The notes under the pieces were generated by a model, which was not told the DNA's origin, searched no databases, and saw only the letters and a program-made list of their open reading frames with translations. DNA of 64,000 nt from Cyanobacteriota bacterium (GTDB lineage Bacteria; Cyanobacteriota; Cyanobacteriia; CACIAM-69d), in assembly GCA_022402445.1 (NCBI GenBank), contig JAKRSF010000006.1:274540-338539 (forward strand), given 5' to 3'. Positions 54,968-64,000 of the stretch are shown here, piece after piece; the first letter of the stretch is position 1; each line of letters starts with the position of its first letter. A program made the translations under genes and the position numbers.

Positions 54968-55477
54968 TTAAACGTCGATTTCGCTCAGTTCCCGGGTCAT
55001 GTGGTCAAAGGGCACATCCACAAAACTCGTGTCCGCCACCCCGGCGTCCGCCGCCAGGGCCTTGGCCGCATCCTTCATCAACTGAATGCCGCGCACCGTC
55101 GGCGCGATCGGCACCCCGAGGGAATTGTAGGTTTCCCGGAGCCCCTGCAGAACGCGCTCGTCGAGCACATCCGTTGCCCCCGCCACGATCGCGTAGGTGG
55201 CATAGCGCAGGTAGTAATCCATATCCCGCAGGCAGGCCGCATAGCGCCGGGTCGTGTAGGCATTGCCGCCCGGACGCAGCAGTTCCGGCACCTCCTCGAA
55301 CAGGGCCGCCGAAGCTTGCTTCACCACATCCGCCGCATTGGCATTAATCGCCGACGCCGCCTGCACCCGCGCCATGCCCGAGCTGAAATACGCCTTCAGA
55401 TCGTCGATCGCATCGCGATCCAGGTAGCGGCCCGTGATGTCATAGGTTTTTATCAACGTCGTAACTGCGTCGCGCAT
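54968..55477 (-). CDS. apcF: Allophycocyanin subunit beta-18 (ApcF)
   Basis: ApcF is the beta-18 subunit of the phycobilisome core and helps form the terminal emitter. The 169-residue protein begins MRDAVTTLIKTYDITGRYLDRDAI. It has the phycocyanobilin-binding Cys in RRYAACLRDMDYYLRYATYAIVAG (~82), NAYTTRRYAA with the methylated Asn region, and DERVLQGLRETYNSLGVPI. The C-terminus (SFVDVPFDHMTRELSEIDV) is the ApcF rather than the ApcB form. It stands alone, as apcF usually does, and ends at a bidirectional terminator. Confidence 0.96.
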   Translation of the reverse strand: MRDAVTTLIKTYDITGRYLDRDAIDDLKAYFSSGMARVQAASAINANAADVVKQASAALFEEVPELLRPGGNAYTTRRYAACLRDMDYYLRYATYAIVAGATDVLDERVLQGLRETYNSLGVPIAPTVRGIQLMKDAAKALAADAGVADTSFVDVPFDHMTRELSEIDV

Positions 55478-55872
55478 AATTGCACTTCTCCCAACAGAAT
55501 TTATCGAAACAACAACAGCGACTTAGGATTTCGACAGAAAATTAGAAAGAATCTAGCCCGAGCCCGCGATCGCGACCACCAACGGTCACCCACAGCCAAG
55601 CCAGTCACCCGCAGCCCGTGGCAAGCAACACGCTACTGCAAATAGGCACCCCCCATCATCCCATATCCCCGCCCGTAGCTCCAAGGCAATCCCAGGGGCC
55701 TCAAAAAGTAATTTTCGATACAAATACCCCCGAACCGTCTCTCTAGGATGGTTCAGATGAAACGAAGGCACCGCTGCATGGGCGCAAACCCGGGAAACGC
55801 CCAGCCAGTGAGCGACCTCCCACGCTGCATCTAGCCTCCGTCCCTATCACCAGTTTTGCTAAGGAGCACTCC
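55478..55872. other. Divergent apcF-glnA intergenic region
   Basis: These 395 bp separate apcF (leftward) from glnA (rightward). The glnA-proximal half contains the NtcA promoter described separately. The apcF-proximal part must hold the apcF promoter, but I cannot place it. No small gene is recognised. Confidence 0.6.
55708..55749 (+). promoter_or_regulatory. NtcA-activated promoter of glnA
   Basis: GTAATTTTCGATAC (55708-55721) is an exact GTA-N8-TAC NtcA site. TAGGAT (55744-55749) fits the TAN3T -10 box, 22 bp downstream, which is the class II NtcA architecture. The leader to the ATG is about 115 bp. NtcA activates glnA under nitrogen limitation in cyanobacteria (known). Confidence 0.9.
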
Positions 55873-57294
55873 ATGGCTGAGACCCCGCAAGAAGTCCTGC
55901 AAATGATCGAAAGCGAAGGGATCGAGATGATCGATCTCAAATTCGTCGATCTGTTCGGCATCTGGCAGCACTGCACCTTCCATAAAAGCTTGATCGACGA
56001 AGAAGCTTTCACGGAAGGCGTCGCCTTCGACGGCTCCAGCATCCGGGGCTGGAAAGGCATTCAGGCTTCTGACATGGCGATGGTGGCCGATCCCAAGACC
56101 GCCTGGATCGACCCCTTCATGGAGCACAAAACCCTCAGCATGATCTGCTCCATCAAGGAGCCCCGCACCGGCGAGTGGTATGAGCGGGATCCGCGCTCCA
56201 TCGCCGCCAAAGCCCTGGAGTACCTGAAATCCACCGGCATCGGTGACACGGTGTACTGCGGCCCCGAGCCGGAATTCTTCATCTTCGACGAAGTGCGCTA
56301 CGGCCAGAACGAGTCGAAGGGCTATTACGAAATCGACTCGGTGGAAGCGGTGTGGAACTCGGCTCGCGAAGAGGCGGGCGGCAACCTGGGCCACAAAATC
56401 GGCTTTAAGCGCGGCTACTTCCCCGTGGCTCCGGCGGACACGTTGCAGGACATCCGCACGGAAATGCTGCTGACCATGGCCGCCTGCGGCGTGCCCATCG
56501 AGAAGCACCACCACGAGGTGGCGACCGCCGGCCAGTGCGAACTGGGCATGAAGTTTGCTGATTTGATCTCGGCGGCAGATAACGTCTTGATCTATAAGTA
56601 TGCGGTCAAGAATGTGGCTCGCAAATATGGCAAGACGGCCACGTTCATGCCGAAGCCGATGTTTAACGACAACGGCTCGGGGATGCACACCCACATGTCC
56701 ATCTGGAAGGAGGGGCAGCCCCTGTTCTTTGGCGATGGCTATGCGAATTTGAGCAAGCTGGCCCTGAATTTCATCGGCGGTCTGCTGAAGCACGCTCCGG
56801 CGGTGCTGGCGTTCTCGAACCCGTCCCTGAACTCCTACAAGCGTCTGGTGCCCGGTTTTGAAGCGCCGGTGAACCTGGCCTACTCGGAGGGGAACCGGTC
56901 GGCGTCGATCCGGATTCCGTTGACCAATGACAATCCGAAGGCGAAGCGTCTGGAGTTCCGCTGCCCGGATGCGAGCTCGAACCCCTATCTGGCGTTCACG
57001 GCGATGCTGCTGGCGGGCCTCGATGGAATCAAGAATGAGATTGATCCGGGGGATCCGCTGGATGTGGATATCTACGATCTGAGCCCTGAGGAGCTGAGCA
57101 AGGTTCCTTCGACGCCCGGTTCTTTGGAGGGGGCGCTGGAGGCGTTGGATAACGATCGCGCCTTCCTGACGGAGTCTGGGGTGTTGAGCGATGATTTCAT
57201 CGACAACTACATCACCTACAAGCTGGATGCGGAGGTGAACCCGATTCGCCTGCGGCCCCACCCCTACGAGTTCGCCCTCTATTACGAAGTCTAG
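55873..57294 (+). CDS. glnA: Glutamine synthetase type I (GlnA)
   Basis: GlnA condenses ammonium and glutamate to glutamine, the entry point of nitrogen assimilation. The 473-residue GSI enzyme shows [39 protein letters not shown] (metal Glu), [19 protein letters not shown] (ATP-binding His), [11 protein letters not shown] and [18 protein letters not shown]. The C-terminus ends [11 protein letters not shown], usual for cyanobacteria. An NtcA promoter precedes it. gifA/gifB inhibitor genes are not seen in the window. Confidence 0.98.
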   Translation: MAETPQEVLQMIESEGIEMIDLKFVDLFGIWQHCTFHKSLIDEEAFTEGVAFDGSSIRGWKGIQASDMAMVADPKTAWIDPFMEHKTLSMICSIKEPRTGEWYERDPRSIAAKALEYLKSTGIGDTVYCGPEPEFFIFDEVRYGQNESKGYYEIDSVEAVWNSAREEAGGNLGHKIGFKRGYFPVAPADTLQDIRTEMLLTMAACGVPIEKHHHEVATAGQCELGMKFADLISAADNVLIYKYAVKNVARKYGKTATFMPKPMFNDNGSGMHTHMSIWKEGQPLFFGDGYANLSKLALNFIGGLLKHAPAVLAFSNPSLNSYKRLVPGFEAPVNLAYSEGNRSASIRIPLTNDNPKAKRLEFRCPDASSNPYLAFTAMLLAGLDGIKNEIDPGDPLDVDIYDLSPEELSKVPSTPGSLEGALEALDNDRAFLTESGVLSDDFIDNYITYKLDAEVNPIRLRPHPYEFALYYEV

Positions 57295-57464
57295 GAACGG
57301 TCTAGGCAACGATGGGGTTTGGGGGGCGATGAAGCTGTTGCTCCCCGAGTCCCTAGTTCCTGGGTGAATGGATCTCTGGACGGCGGCGACGACTCTGCTG
57401 CGATCGCGGGGGACGGCAATTTCTTCGCGATCAGTCGATAATTAGAAGATAGATAGATGGATCG

Positions 57465-57498
57465 AAGCGCAGCTAGTTCTCGGACGGGCTGCGCTTTT
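57465..57498 (+). terminator. Rho-independent terminator downstream of glnA
   Basis: AAGCGCAGC (57465-57473) pairs with GCTGCGCTT (57488-57496), and the run continues as TTTT. It lies about 170 bp after the glnA stop and 75 bp before the next gene. Confidence 0.75.
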
Positions 57499-57571
57499 GT
57501 TTGGGCGGGGTGGGGCCGGGACTGGATTTTTTCGTTACATTTCTTAAGGGCGTTACTGGCTGGGGCGTCCG

Positions 57572-58762
57572 GTGTCGAGTTTTGGGTTGAATCCTGTGTT
57601 GAATTCCCTCTTGAATACGGTGTTGAATCCGGGTTTGGTGTCGGCGGTGGAGTCGGTGGTGCGGTCCGTGGGGGCTCCTGGGCCGTTGCCGGTGCCGCCG
57701 GTGCCGTCGTCGGTGTTGCGGCCGGCCTATGGGACGTTGCAGCAGGGGTTTGCGGCGGCGGCCTTTGCCCATAAGCAGGCGTCGTCGCGGCTGCTGCGGT
57801 TCGTGACGAATGGGGGGCGGGAGGAGCGATCGCTCGATCCGCAACTGCTGGCGAGTCTGCGGCAAACCATGGTGGATCTCAACGATCGCGACTGGGCCGA
57901 CGGAGAGGCGGGCATCTATCCCCTGTCCCTGCTGGTTGATCGCCCCTGGGGGGAGTTTGCGGCGGCCTACCCGTGGATGTGCTTGGACACCTGGCGCACC
58001 TGGGATCGCGCCCAGAATAAGCGCCATCAGGAATTTGATACCGCGATCGACACGGCGGGCTATCCGGCCTATTACCTCCAAAATTTCCACCACCAGACCG
58101 ATGGCTACCTGAGCGATTTTTCCGCCAATCTTTACGATTTGCAGGTGGAGGTGCTGTTCAACGGCACGGCGGATGCCATGCGGCGGCGGGTGCTGGCTCC
58201 GTTGCGGGAGGGGTTGAACGCCTTTGCGGACGTGCCGCCATCCCAGGTGCGGGTGCTGGATGGGGCCTGCGGGACGGGGCGGACGCTGCGGTTTTTGCGA
58301 TCGATGCTGCCGCTGGCGTCGCTGGTGGGGGTGGATCTGTCCCCCGCGTACCTGCGCAAGGCCAACCAGTGGCTCTCGGCGGTGCCGGGGGATGTGCCCC
58401 AGTTGGTGCGCGGTAATGTGGAGGCGTTGCCCTTCGCCGATGGCACGTTCCATGGGGTGACGAGTACGTTTTTATTCCATGAGCTACCGGCGGCGGTGCG
58501 GAAAACCGCGATCGCGGAACTGTATCGGGTGGCGAAACCGGGGGCCGTTTTGGTCCTGTGTGACTCGATCCAAGCGGGCGATCGCCCGGAGTGGACCCCC
58601 ATGATCGAAAGCTTCCCGCAAATGTTCCACGAGCCCTACTACCGCCACTACATCACGGACGATTTGGTCGCACACCTGACGGCGGCAGGCTTCGAGGCGG
58701 TGCGGACGGAGGTGCATTTCGTCAGCAAATACTGGATCGCCCGCAAACCCAACGACGCCTAG
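57572..58762 (+). CDS. Class I SAM-dependent methyltransferase (UbiE-like)
   Basis: This 396-residue protein starts at a GTG. An N-terminal ~210-residue helical region (SLLVDRPWGEFAAAYPWMCLDTWRTWDRAQNKRHQEF) precedes a Rossmann methyltransferase: motif I VRVLDGACGTGRTLRFLRSM (~230-248), VGVDLSPAYLRKANQWL, GNVEALPFADGTFHGVTSTFLFHELP and YRVAKPGAVLVLCDS. The methylase half is like UbiE/COQ5, but the N-terminal part belongs to a separate cyanobacterial family of unknown substrate. Quinone methylation is possible but unproven. Confidence 0.85.
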   Translation: MSSFGLNPVLNSLLNTVLNPGLVSAVESVVRSVGAPGPLPVPPVPSSVLRPAYGTLQQGFAAAAFAHKQASSRLLRFVTNGGREERSLDPQLLASLRQTMVDLNDRDWADGEAGIYPLSLLVDRPWGEFAAAYPWMCLDTWRTWDRAQNKRHQEFDTAIDTAGYPAYYLQNFHHQTDGYLSDFSANLYDLQVEVLFNGTADAMRRRVLAPLREGLNAFADVPPSQVRVLDGACGTGRTLRFLRSMLPLASLVGVDLSPAYLRKANQWLSAVPGDVPQLVRGNVEALPFADGTFHGVTSTFLFHELPAAVRKTAIAELYRVAKPGAVLVLCDSIQAGDRPEWTPMIESFPQMFHEPYYRHYITDDLVAHLTAAGFEAVRTEVHFVSKYWIARKPNDA

Positions 58763-58935
58763 GCCAACGGCCCCCTAACGGCCCCTTGGTGCTAATCAGC
58801 GGATACATTGGGAAAGGACGAGCCAAGGGGGCGCGGCAGCAGGATCCATCGCAAGATCCATTAATTTCTGTCCCCTGCCCCCCGGTTCAGCCTCAACCCC
58901 CACGCTCGGGCGAATTATCTCGGGAGATCAATGCC

Positions 58936-59385
58936 ATGGATAACCTAACCACCGTCGAGCCCCTTTCCGCGCCCCCGAATTACGTCGATCAAATCGAAAC
59001 GGTCATCGCTAGCATGGCCGCCGAAGACAGCGCCATGGTGAACCGCAGCGGCGCTAGCGTCCTGTGGAAATTCCGCTATGGCACGGTGGAAGTCTTTGTA
59101 CAACTGACGGGCTCGACCGATGAGGACACCCTGACGGTGTGGTCGCCGGTGCTGCCGTTGCCCGCGAAGGATGAGGCGGCGCTCTTTCGGGAGCTGTTGA
59201 CCCTCAATTGGCTGGCGACCTTTGAGGCCCATTTCGCGATCGCGGAAAACGGCGTCGTCGTGGTGGCCACCCGCACGGTGGCGGAACTGTCGCCGGGGGA
59301 AATTTCTCGGGCTATCACCCTGGTGGCGTCGATCGCGGATGAGCAGGATGAGTCGCTGCTGGCGCGGTTTGGGCAAGGGAGTTAG
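58936..59385 (+). CDS. YbjN domain-containing protein
   Basis: This 149-residue protein begins MDNLTTVEPLSAPPNYVDQIETVIASMAAED. It has the YbjN fold signatures VLWKFRYGTVEVFVQLTG, LTVWSPVLPLPAKDEAALFRELLTLNWLATFEAHFAI and VVVVATRTVAELSPGEISRAI. These resemble type III secretion chaperone-like domains. The ATG at 58936 has GGGAGA upstream; the frame opens at 58591, but that part looks non-coding. The function is unknown; in plants and cyanobacteria relatives act in photosystem or transcription-related tethering (uncertain). Confidence 0.8.
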   Translation: MDNLTTVEPLSAPPNYVDQIETVIASMAAEDSAMVNRSGASVLWKFRYGTVEVFVQLTGSTDEDTLTVWSPVLPLPAKDEAALFRELLTLNWLATFEAHFAIAENGVVVVATRTVAELSPGEISRAITLVASIADEQDESLLARFGQGS

Positions 59386-59441
59386 GAGTAGCAGCGGCAA
59401 CATCACCACCATCTCGCCCCGGCGATCGCGGGGAAGCAACC

Positions 59442-60263
59442 ATGGCACAGGGGGATGAAACGGCGGCGCTGGGGTGGCTGGGGCACGGCAACCCAACGGA
59501 GCGGCCCCTGTGGCGCTATATTCCCCCCCTGGCGGCGGCGGGGCGGGTGCAGATGGCGATCGATCGCTGGCTGCTGGAGGAATGCGCGGCGGGGCGGCTG
59601 GTGGGGGCGCTGCGGTTCTATAGCTGGTCACCCCCGGCCCTGTCGTTGGGCTACCACCAGCGATCGTTCCCTCCGGCGTGGCGCGGCCTGCGGTGGGGGG
59701 GGGAGCCGGTGGATCTGGTGCGACGGCCCACGGGGGGGCGGGCGGTGCTCCACCAGGGGGATTTGACCTATGCGGTGGTGGGCTCTGGGTTTGCGGCGGC
59801 GCGATCGCAGGCGTACCGGGAAATTTGTCAGTTTTTGATTGCGGGGTTTGCGGATTTAGGCATCGAGCTGCGCTACGGCGAGGCCCAGGCGGGGACCGCT
59901 AGAAATGTCCACAACTGCTTTGCCCTGGCGACGGGGGCGGATCTGGTGTTGCCCGACGGCACCAAACTGGTGGGCAGTGCCCAGGTGGTGCAGCGGCGGG
60001 TGGTGCTCCAGCATGGGTCGATCGCGCTGGCGGTGGATCCGGCCCTGTTTCAGCGGGTGTTCCACGGGGAGGCTCCCCCGGCGCGATCGCGGCCCCTGGG
60101 TGATCGGCCGTTGCAGGATCAGCGGGACTATTTAACGGAGAAGCTGACGGCGGCGGCGGAGCGATGCTTTGGCATTACCTTGCGCTATCAACCCCTGACG
60201 GCGATCGAGTGGGCGCAGGTGCGATCGCTCGAACCGGCCAGCCATGTGGAGGATCGCCTCTAG
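59442..60263 (+). CDS. Lipoate/octanoate-protein ligase family (LplA/LipM-like)
   Basis: This 273-residue BPL/LPL catalytic-domain protein has the LplA blocks FYSWSPPALSLGYHQRS, LVRRPTGGRAVLHQGDLTYAVV (RRxxGGRAVLH) and GTKLVGSAQVVQRRVVLQHGSI with the conserved Lys. A Cys in ARNVHNCFALATG (~155) matches the catalytic Cys of LipM octanoyltransferases rather than the ATP-dependent LplA type. It would therefore attach octanoyl groups to carrier proteins for lipoate synthesis. The exact class needs a tree. Confidence 0.85.
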   Translation: MAQGDETAALGWLGHGNPTERPLWRYIPPLAAAGRVQMAIDRWLLEECAAGRLVGALRFYSWSPPALSLGYHQRSFPPAWRGLRWGGEPVDLVRRPTGGRAVLHQGDLTYAVVGSGFAAARSQAYREICQFLIAGFADLGIELRYGEAQAGTARNVHNCFALATGADLVLPDGTKLVGSAQVVQRRVVLQHGSIALAVDPALFQRVFHGEAPPARSRPLGDRPLQDQRDYLTEKLTAAAERCFGITLRYQPLTAIEWAQVRSLEPASHVEDRL

Positions 60264-60284
60264 CCGGTTGAGTCTTGATCGCCC

Positions 60285-61706
60285 CTATTCCCGCACCAGG
60301 GCCGCCACCTCCTCCGCCGCCACGGGTAGATCCGCCGTCAGCACCTCGGAGCCGGTGGCCGTCACCAGCACATCGTCTTCGATGCGGATGCCGCGCACGT
60401 CCTTAAATTCCGCCAGCCGCTCCCAATCCACCAGGCCCGCGTAGCGATCGCGGCGATCGCGGTCCTCCAGAATCGCGGGCACCTGATAAAACCCCGGTTC
60501 GATCGTCACGATCGCCCCGGCGGGAATCGGACGGTTGAGCCGCAAAAAGCCCAGGCCAAACCGTTCACTGCGCCGCCGCCCCTCCGCATAGCCCGCCAAA
60601 TCCCCCAAATCCTCCATGTCGTGGACATCGAGCCCCAGCAAATGGCCGACCCCGTGGGGGAAAAACAGGGCATGGGCGTCGCAATCTACCAAATCCTCCG
60701 GCTGGCCGCGCAAAATGCCCAATTCCACTAACCCTTCCGCCAAAACCTGGGCCGCCAGCAGGTGAATTTTTTGATATTCCACCCCCGCCCGCAGTTCGGC
60801 GATGCAAGCATCATGGGCCGCCAGCACCACGTCATAGACCGCCCGCTGGGTCGGCGAAAATTCACCGGATACGGGCCAGGTGCGCGTCACGTCCGAGGCC
60901 CAGCCGCTGGCCGCTTCGGCCCCCGCATCCACCAGCAGCAGATCTCCGGGCAACAGGGGGTTGTCGTAGCGTTCGTTGTGGAGCACTTCCCCCGCGATCG
61001 TGACGATGCTGTTGTAGGCGGGCACGGCCCCCCGCTGGTAGATCACCGCCTCGATCGCGGCGCGGACTTTGACCTCATGGGTGGCGCGATCGGTGATGAG
61101 CATTCCCGCCCGGTGGGCCTGGACCGTCACGGCGGCGGCATGGCGGATCTGGGCGATCGCGTCGGCATCGTGAACCAACCGCGTCGCCACAATCGCCAGG
61201 GCCAATTCGCGATCGACCCCCATCCCGTCGGCGGGCGGCGACACCGGCCGCCCCAGAATTTCCGCCTGCATGGCCCGCAGGTGCGGATCCACCAGGCCCA
61301 CCGTCGCCACGGAATCCGGCGCAGCCCCCTGGAGCGCCGCCACCCGCCCCTTCAGGTCACCGTAGGCAAAGGCGGCATCGGCCCCCAGGGCGCGGGCAAT
61401 TTCGACCCGGTGGGGGGCTGGCCCGTGCCATAGGGTTGCCGCCGGGGTTGGTTCATCCCAGAAGAGTTCCAGGCGATCGCCCTCCAGCAGGATTGCCGCC
61501 CGCTCCAGGGGCAGCCCCGCAAAATAGAGAAAATGGCTACTGGCCCGGAAGGGGTAGCGGTTGGCGGCAAAATTGCGCGCCGGGGCCTGCCCGGACCACA
61601 GGACCACGGCCCCCGCCCCGGTGAAGCGATGGGCCAGACGGCGGCGGCGATCGCGCAGCACATCGGCAAGGTCCGGGCGAGCATTGGGCAAGGTGGGGGA
61701 AACCAT
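60285..61706 (-). CDS. M24B aminopeptidase P family protein
   Basis: Aminopeptidase P removes an N-terminal residue before proline. The 473-residue protein begins MVSPTLPNARPDLADVL; the N-terminal AMP_N domain (~10-150, RYPFRASSHFLYFAGLPLERAAILL) precedes a pita-bread fold. The metal ligands are in LLVDAGAEAASGWASDVTRTWPV (two Asp), FFPHGVGHLLGLDVHD (His), VTIEPGFYQVP (Glu) and VRGIRIEDDVLVT (Glu). The frame is open 37 codons upstream, but these look non-coding. Confidence 0.93.
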   Translation of the reverse strand: MVSPTLPNARPDLADVLRDRRRRLAHRFTGAGAVVLWSGQAPARNFAANRYPFRASSHFLYFAGLPLERAAILLEGDRLELFWDEPTPAATLWHGPAPHRVEIARALGADAAFAYGDLKGRVAALQGAAPDSVATVGLVDPHLRAMQAEILGRPVSPPADGMGVDRELALAIVATRLVHDADAIAQIRHAAAVTVQAHRAGMLITDRATHEVKVRAAIEAVIYQRGAVPAYNSIVTIAGEVLHNERYDNPLLPGDLLLVDAGAEAASGWASDVTRTWPVSGEFSPTQRAVYDVVLAAHDACIAELRAGVEYQKIHLLAAQVLAEGLVELGILRGQPEDLVDCDAHALFFPHGVGHLLGLDVHDMEDLGDLAGYAEGRRRSERFGLGFLRLNRPIPAGAIVTIEPGFYQVPAILEDRDRRDRYAGLVDWERLAEFKDVRGIRIEDDVLVTATGSEVLTADLPVAAEEVAALVRE

Positions 61707-61970
61707 GGCAGATGACCCTGGGGGAGTGGTGTCGTGGGGTTGGGATGGGCGGGGGCGGTCCCCAAATGGTGCGCCTGAAGCGATCGCCGACGCCGGTTTT
61801 GGGGGCCGTTCACCCACCCGGATTCCCGAGGTGTTTCTAGTGTATGGCGAGCCGCGATCGGCGCAAGTCTGGCTTCCATGACCGCTCCCGTGGCCGCTGC
61901 GATCGCCCGGGAATGCCCTTCAAAAACCCGTTAGGCTAGGGGGGCCGATCGCCGTTTCTGGAGTGTTGCC

Positions 61971-62426
61971 ATGGCCCTGCCGCCGCCGTCCGCGTCCCCC
62001 GATGCTGCTGATCCCGTGGCCGCCGCCGTCCTGGCCCAACTGGAGGTGGATTATGGCCGCTTCCCCCAGGATCAAACCTACGCACTCTACGCGGAAGACG
62101 TTTATTTCAAAGACCCCACCAGTGAATTTCGGGGCCGCGATCGCTACCGCCAAACCATTGCCTTTATCGATCGCTGGTTCCGCAACATTTCCCTAGAGCT
62201 CCACGCGATCGCCGTGACCGCCCAAGCCCCAACCACCCTGCGCAGCGACTGGACCCTCCGCTGGACCGCCCCCTTGCCGTGGAGCCCCGCGATCGCCATC
62301 TCCGGCTGGAGCGAACTGGTCTTGAACCCAGACGGCCTCATCATCTCCCACATCGATTACTGGCACTGCACCCGCTGGCAGGTGGCGCTCCAGCACCTGG
62401 GCCTGTCCCCGCGTCCCCAGGGCTGA
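61971..62426 (+). CDS. DUF2358 (NTF2-like) protein
   Basis: This 151-residue protein has no signal peptide. The DUF2358 pattern is clear: VLAQLEVDYGRFPQDQTYALYAEDVYFKDPTSEFRG (~25-60), then RWFRNISLELHAI and the end SHIDYWHCTRWQVALQHL. It is an NTF2-like fold found in cyanobacteria and plastids without known function. Confidence 0.88.
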   Translation: MALPPPSASPDAADPVAAAVLAQLEVDYGRFPQDQTYALYAEDVYFKDPTSEFRGRDRYRQTIAFIDRWFRNISLELHAIAVTAQAPTTLRSDWTLRWTAPLPWSPAIAISGWSELVLNPDGLIISHIDYWHCTRWQVALQHLGLSPRPQG

Positions 62427-62540
62427 CCGGAGCCCTTGCCCCACAGTGGACGCTCGGAATTGGGGCAGCCTAAGATGTGGGTCGTGGCGGGGTTATGGAT
62501 CCCCGCGATTGAAGCTTCATTAAAATTCGTGGCATGGGAG

Positions 62541-63239
62541 ATGAGGGTTATGGCGAGTTGGCGTCCTGGGCAGTCGGCGATCGCGATCGCGGCGGGGTTG
62601 GTGTTGGGGTCGGGGGCGATCGCACCGATGGCGATGGCTGCGATTCCTGAATTGGCGACGGCTAGCGCGATCGCCGGGGACAAGCAGACGGAACGCAAGC
62701 GGGTGCTGGTGCTCGATTTTTATTACGGCAACACCGGCAGCAACTATTGGAGCGGCTACTCCTACAGCGGCAGCAGCGCGGGGGTGGGCATCAGTCAGCA
62801 GTTGATCGAAAAGCTGCTTGAAAGCGGCCAGGTGCGCGTGGCTGATCGCAGTGTGGTGGCCGATCGCAACTGGGGAGATGTGAGCACCAGTCAGGCCATT
62901 GAGGCGGGCCGTCTGGCCGGTGTGGATTATGTGATTATTGGCACCGTGCGGGAATTTAATGTGGAAAGCCGCAGCACTGGCGTCAGCATTGGGGGCATTG
63001 GGGGCCGCTCTGAGCGCCAAACGGCCCGGGTGGACCTGGCAGTGCGGGTGATTGAAACGGCCACGGGCGATATTGTGGCCACGGCCAGCGGGGCGGCGGA
63101 ACGGGAGGCTAGTGCTGGCGGCGGCAGCTTCCTGGGCATCGGCGCGAGCTCTAGTTCCAGCAATGAGGGGGCAATGATGAGTGAGGCGGTGCGTGAGGCG
63201 GTGGATCTGCTGGCGACGGATCTGCTCAATAAGCTGTAG
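62541..63239 (+). CDS. CsgG/curli-assembly-like secreted protein
   Basis: This 232-residue protein has a signal peptide (AIAIAAGLVLGSGAIAPMAMA). KRVLVLDFYYGNTG, GVGISQQLIEKLLESGQVRVADRS, GRLAGVDYVIIGTVREFNV and the DLAVRVIETATGDIVATASGAAERE strand are typical of CsgG-like domains. No lipobox Cys is evident, unlike true CsgG, and curli subunits are not nearby. The start could also be 62550. It may be a periplasmic or outer-membrane protein of unknown role. Confidence 0.82.
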   Translation: MRVMASWRPGQSAIAIAAGLVLGSGAIAPMAMAAIPELATASAIAGDKQTERKRVLVLDFYYGNTGSNYWSGYSYSGSSAGVGISQQLIEKLLESGQVRVADRSVVADRNWGDVSTSQAIEAGRLAGVDYVIIGTVREFNVESRSTGVSIGGIGGRSERQTARVDLAVRVIETATGDIVATASGAAEREASAGGGSFLGIGASSSSSNEGAMMSEAVREAVDLLATDLLNKL

Positions 63240-63277
63240 GGCCTCAAACGCGGGGAGTTCGGCGCGATCGCGCGGCC

Positions 63278-64000
63278 ATGGGGCGGGTGTCGGTGGTCAT
63301 TCCGGCCTACAACGCGGCGGCGACGATCGCGGCGACGGTGGCCTCTGCCCTGGGGCAAACCTACGGGGATCTGGAGGTGATTGTTGTTGATGATGGCTCG
63401 ACGGATTCGACGGCGGCGATCGTTGCGGATCTTGCGCGGGCGGACCCGCGTTTGCGCCTGTTGCGGTATCCCAATGGCGGTCAGGCGATCGCGCGGAACC
63501 GGGGCATTGCGGCGGCGGTGGGGGAGTTGATCGCGTTTCTAGACGCGGATGATCAATGGACGCCGGAGAAGGTGGCGGAGCAGGTGCGTGCCCTGGATGA
63601 ACATCCTGAAGCGGCGATCGCCTATGGCTGGACGGACTATGTGGATGGGGCGGGGCGGCTGTTGCATCGGGGTAGCTATGTGAGTTTGTCGGGGCGGGTG
63701 TTGATGGCCCTGACGCAGGTTAATTTCATTGAAAGTGGCTCGAATGCGATGGTGCGGCGATCAGCCCTTGAGGCGATCGCGGCGGCAACGGCGGATGGGG
63801 GCGGTCCCTTTGAACCGGCGCTGGTGCCATCGGAGGATTGGGATCTGTGGCTGCGGCTGGCGGAGCGGTTTGCGTTTGTGGCGATCGCGCGGCCCCAGGT
63901 GCGCTATCGGGTGGCGGCGGAGTCCCAGTCGGCCAATGTGCGGCGGCTGGAGCGATCGTGTCGGGCCTGTTTGGGGCGTGCTTTTGCGCGGCGGCCGGAA
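63278..64000 (+). CDS. Family 2 glycosyltransferase; partial, runs off right edge
   Basis: The frame opens at the ATG at 63278 and continues to base 64000 (241 codons). It begins MGRVSVVIPAYNAAATIAATV, with the GT2 elements VIVVDDGSTDSTAAIV, GIAAAVGELIAFLDADDQWTPEK (DxD-type) and LVPSEDWDLWLRLAERF. The C-terminal portion is beyond the window. It starts 38 bp after the CsgG-like gene. The acceptor sugar is unknown. Confidence 0.9.
   Translation, partial: MGRVSVVIPAYNAAATIAATVASALGQTYGDLEVIVVDDGSTDSTAAIVADLARADPRLRLLRYPNGGQAIARNRGIAAAVGELIAFLDADDQWTPEKVAEQVRALDEHPEAAIAYGWTDYVDGAGRLLHRGSYVSLSGRVLMALTQVNFIESGSNAMVRRSALEAIAAATADGGGPFEPALVPSEDWDLWLRLAERFAFVAIARPQVRYRVAAESQSANVRRLERSCRACLGRAFARRPE

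Noticed and set aside
55831-57309. 492-codon open frame on the minus strand opposite glnA
   Set aside because: It is the antisense of a highly conserved enzyme in GC-rich DNA; the translation has no family features and glnA on the other strand is certain.

Overview
This is chromosomal DNA from a phycobilisome-bearing cyanobacterium. The evidence is an allophycocyanin beta-18 subunit gene (apcF), the division protein Ftn2/ZipN, a plant-type glycerate kinase, CPP1-like, DUF3122, DUF2358 and DUF4278 proteins, a glutamine riboswitch, and very dense HIP1 octamers (GCGATCGC) across a GC-rich backbone. I cannot name the genus from sequence alone.

Left edge (1-2.4 kb): a leftward pair in which a small Pepco/Trypco-like protein precedes a caspase-like protease fused to a formylglycine-generating-enzyme (FGE) domain. 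The protease gene runs off the window. This looks like a predicted conflict or regulated-proteolysis module. Next come smpB and, divergently, a DUF4278 (PirA-like) gene behind a glutamine riboswitch and a possible NtcA site.

3.8-30 kb is mostly housekeeping: an auxin-efflux-type transporter, ftn2, moeA with a zinc-ribbon protein and a PBP4-type dacB, csaB and a glycosyltransferase, proA, a glutaredoxin/BolA pair, a MidA-like methyltransferase, glgA, glycerate kinase, phosphofructokinase and a ketopantoate-reductase-like gene. Two accessory islands interrupt it. A single-gene type ISP-like restriction-modification enzyme (10.9-14.3 kb) is flanked by a 27-bp duplication of the 3' end of dacB. 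A three-gene operon (25.8-28.6 kb) encodes an SGNH hydrolase, a ZorA-like (MotA/TolQ/ExbB) protein with a long coiled-coil tail, and a ZorB-like (MotB/OmpA) protein.

30-37 kb holds a 666-bp non-coding stretch with a strong nested stem-loop, then a 2049-residue DUF4347/DUF11/RTX surface or secreted protein. The middle of that gene is much less GC-rich than its ends.

37-64 kb is again mostly core genes: two tRNA-Leu genes, an M48 protease, murA, a TrmH-family methylase, an M50 protease, an OmpR-type regulator, CPP1-like, sbcD, an MBOAT acyltransferase, a diheme cytochrome, moxR, ribF, surE, pheS, apcF, glnA with a textbook NtcA promoter, a LipM-like ligase, an M24 aminopeptidase and a CsgG-like protein. 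A family 2 glycosyltransferase runs off the right end.

Nitrogen control appears twice: NtcA plus a glutamine riboswitch at the PirA-like gene, and NtcA at glnA. A palindromic repeat family (CAAGGGGCTTAAGCCCCTTG and variants) sits just downstream of stop codons at four places.
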